Shown: positions 5,278 to 6,261 of the stretch, piece by piece | How positions within the stretch are numbered: position 1 is the stretch's first letter | Layout: each line of letters starts with the position of its first letter | Origin: Flavobacteriales bacterium | Lineage (GTDB): Bacteria; Bacteroidota; Bacteroidia; Flavobacteriales_D; Sanyastnellaceae | Assembly: GCA_947457325.1 (NCBI GenBank) | Contig: CANGVU010000085.1 | Span: 1-6,261 of the forward strand | Length of the DNA stretch: 6,261 nt | Direction of reading: 5' to 3' | The notes under the pieces: model-generated | What the model saw: only the letters and a program-made list of their open reading frames with translations | Database searches by the model: none | Told to the model about the DNA's origin: nothing | Program-made: the position numbers and the translations under genes

Positions 5278-6153
5278 ATGAAAAAAATAGCGTTTTTCGG
5301 AAGCATAATACTTCTCTTGAGTAGTTGCGCAATTGTTCGCCCGCATCAGATTGGAGTAAAAACCACATTCGGTAAAATCAGAGGAGAAATAAAAAATCCC
5401 GGACCTGTTTTTTTTAATCCATTTATCACCAAACTGATTAAGGTAAATGTGCGAACGATGAACCTCACGATTAAAGAAAACTTGCCTTCTAAGGAAGGGT
5501 TGACCATTTTCTCTGAAAGTTCCATTTTGTACCACATCAATGCTGCTGACGTTCCAAAAATCATTCAGGAAACTGGGTTAGACTTTGAAGAAAATTTGAT
5601 TCTACCTGTGTTTCGTTCAGCCGCTTCAGATGTGTGCTCTCGATACTTTGCAAAAGACATGCATAGTTCAAAGCGCAGTGAAATTGAAAACGAAATAAAA
5701 GTTAGACTGGCTGAAGTATGCGAGAAAAAAGGATTCATCATCGAGTCCGTTTTACTCAAAAGCATTACGCTTCCAGCAGGACTAACCAAATCCATCGAGG
5801 TAAAGTTAGAAGCGGAGCAGGAGGCACTGCGAATGGAGTTCATTTTGGACCGCCAAAAAAAAGAAGTGGAAAGACAAATCATCGAAGCTGAAGGGGCAAA
5901 GAAAACCACTTTGATTCAATCAGAAGCAAAAGCGGAAATGATGAGAATCGAAGCAGAAGGAAGGGCCAAGAGCATTGAAATCGAAGCCAAGGCCAATAAG
6001 AACGCCAATGACATGCTCAATAGCTCAATATCGCTGAACATTCTAAAAATGAAAGAGATTGAAGCTTTTCTGAAATTATCGTCCTCTAACAATGCCAAAA
6101 CCATCATCACCGATGGAAATGGTTCTTTGCTCAATTTACTAGAAGACAAATAA
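5278..6153 (+). CDS. SPFH/Band-7 (prohibitin/HflC-like) lipoprotein
   Basis: This 291-residue protein belongs to the SPFH superfamily, whose members oligomerise into membrane-bound rings or cages and organise membrane domains or proteases. MKKIAFFGSIILLLSSC is a typical type II signal peptide: two lysines, a hydrophobic core, and lipobox LSSC with Cys17 as the acylated residue. Mature residues about 20-175 form the SPFH domain (VRPHQIGVKTTFGKIRGE, PGPVFFNPFITKL, a Tyr/Ile-rich core at 80-90, GFIIESVLLKSITLPAGL 152-169). Residues about 172-245 are a charged, Ala/Glu/Lys-rich coiled coil with IEAEGxxK-type repeats. The C-terminus NAKTIITDGNGSLLNLLE (272-289) is also family-like. CAIVRP after the lipobox lacks an acidic surface-export signal, so a periplasm-facing lipid anchor is inferred. 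The start is fixed by the signal peptide; the bases before it are A-rich with no Shine-Dalgarno. Confidence 0.9.
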   Translation: MKKIAFFGSIILLLSSCAIVRPHQIGVKTTFGKIRGEIKNPGPVFFNPFITKLIKVNVRTMNLTIKENLPSKEGLTIFSESSILYHINAADVPKIIQETGLDFEENLILPVFRSAASDVCSRYFAKDMHSSKRSEIENEIKVRLAEVCEKKGFIIESVLLKSITLPAGLTKSIEVKLEAEQEALRMEFILDRQKKEVERQIIEAEGAKKTTLIQSEAKAEMMRIEAEGRAKSIEIEAKANKNANDMLNSSISLNILKMKEIEAFLKLSSSNNAKTIITDGNGSLLNLLEDK

Positions 6154-6190
6154 TACTTATTTTGCATTAGAAGTCAACGATACATGTTTG

Positions 6191-6216
6191 CAAGAAGAGA
6201 ATGTGATTCTCACTTG
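6191..6216. repeat. Imperfect hairpin downstream of the SPFH gene
   Basis: CAAG and GAGAAT at 6191-6202 pair with ATTCTC and CTTG at 6206-6216, around a GTG loop and a small AA/A internal loop, for 10 base pairs in all. It begins 37 bases after the SPFH stop. No T-run follows on the plus strand, so an intrinsic terminator is doubtful; a regulatory dyad for a gene beyond the window is an alternative. The rest of 6154-6261 holds nothing else I can support. Confidence 0.35.
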
Positions 6217-6261
6217 TGTACAAAAGACACTTTCTTTATCTTGCACACATGGAAATGAAAA

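Noticed and set aside
6249..6261. ATG at 6249 (MEMK...) as the start of a new gene at the right edge
   Set aside because: Only four codons are visible. TTG at 6214-6216 and TATCTTGC at 6237-6244 resemble a promoter but would leave almost no leader.

Overview
The window looks like chromosomal DNA from a member of the Bacteroidota, probably a Flavobacteriia or Cytophagia-like lineage. The evidence is a TAnnTTTG-type -7 promoter element upstream of several genes, start codons preceded by A-rich or A/C-rich leaders instead of Shine-Dalgarno sequences, and moderate-to-low GC. This is inference from sequence style; no species is assigned. There is no rRNA, tRNA, insertion sequence, CRISPR array or sign of recent mobility.

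Left part, minus strand (1-2736). carA, the glutaminase subunit of carbamoyl-phosphate synthase, is complete (2736 to 1639). A 216-base gap follows, holding a short hairpin just after the carA stop, a possible 48-residue membrane microprotein on the minus strand, and a good -7 promoter element. Next comes a soluble GAF-HisKA-HATPase_c histidine kinase (1422 to 52). A further minus-strand reading frame may begin at 39 and run off the edge.

Centre, plus strand (2867-5128). Divergent from carA is a two-gene unit separated by only 45 bases. The first gene encodes a signal-less protein with Cys and His motifs resembling the papain-like NlpC/P60/CHAP hydrolases. The second encodes a 492-residue protein whose motifs (GxGLExE, IEFVT, FHFHF, an RNAMSRYTGVGT block, FEFRSFD) resemble carboxylate-amine ligases of the glutamate-cysteine ligase/glutamine-synthetase fold. 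One enzyme that could make an amide bond and one that could break it, in one transcription unit, is the most interesting feature here and the best candidate for an undescribed system. Both assignments rest on motif reading alone.

Right part, plus strand (5129-6261). A well-formed promoter with a 13-bp operator-like palindrome at its expected start point precedes a gene for an SPFH/Band-7 (prohibitin/HflC-like) protein. Unusually, it carries a lipoprotein signal peptide instead of a transmembrane anchor. Beyond its stop lies an imperfect hairpin and no supportable gene.

The genes do not form one pathway. carA is housekeeping. The kinase, the ligase/peptidase pair and the lipoprotein are accessory and appear separately promoted.
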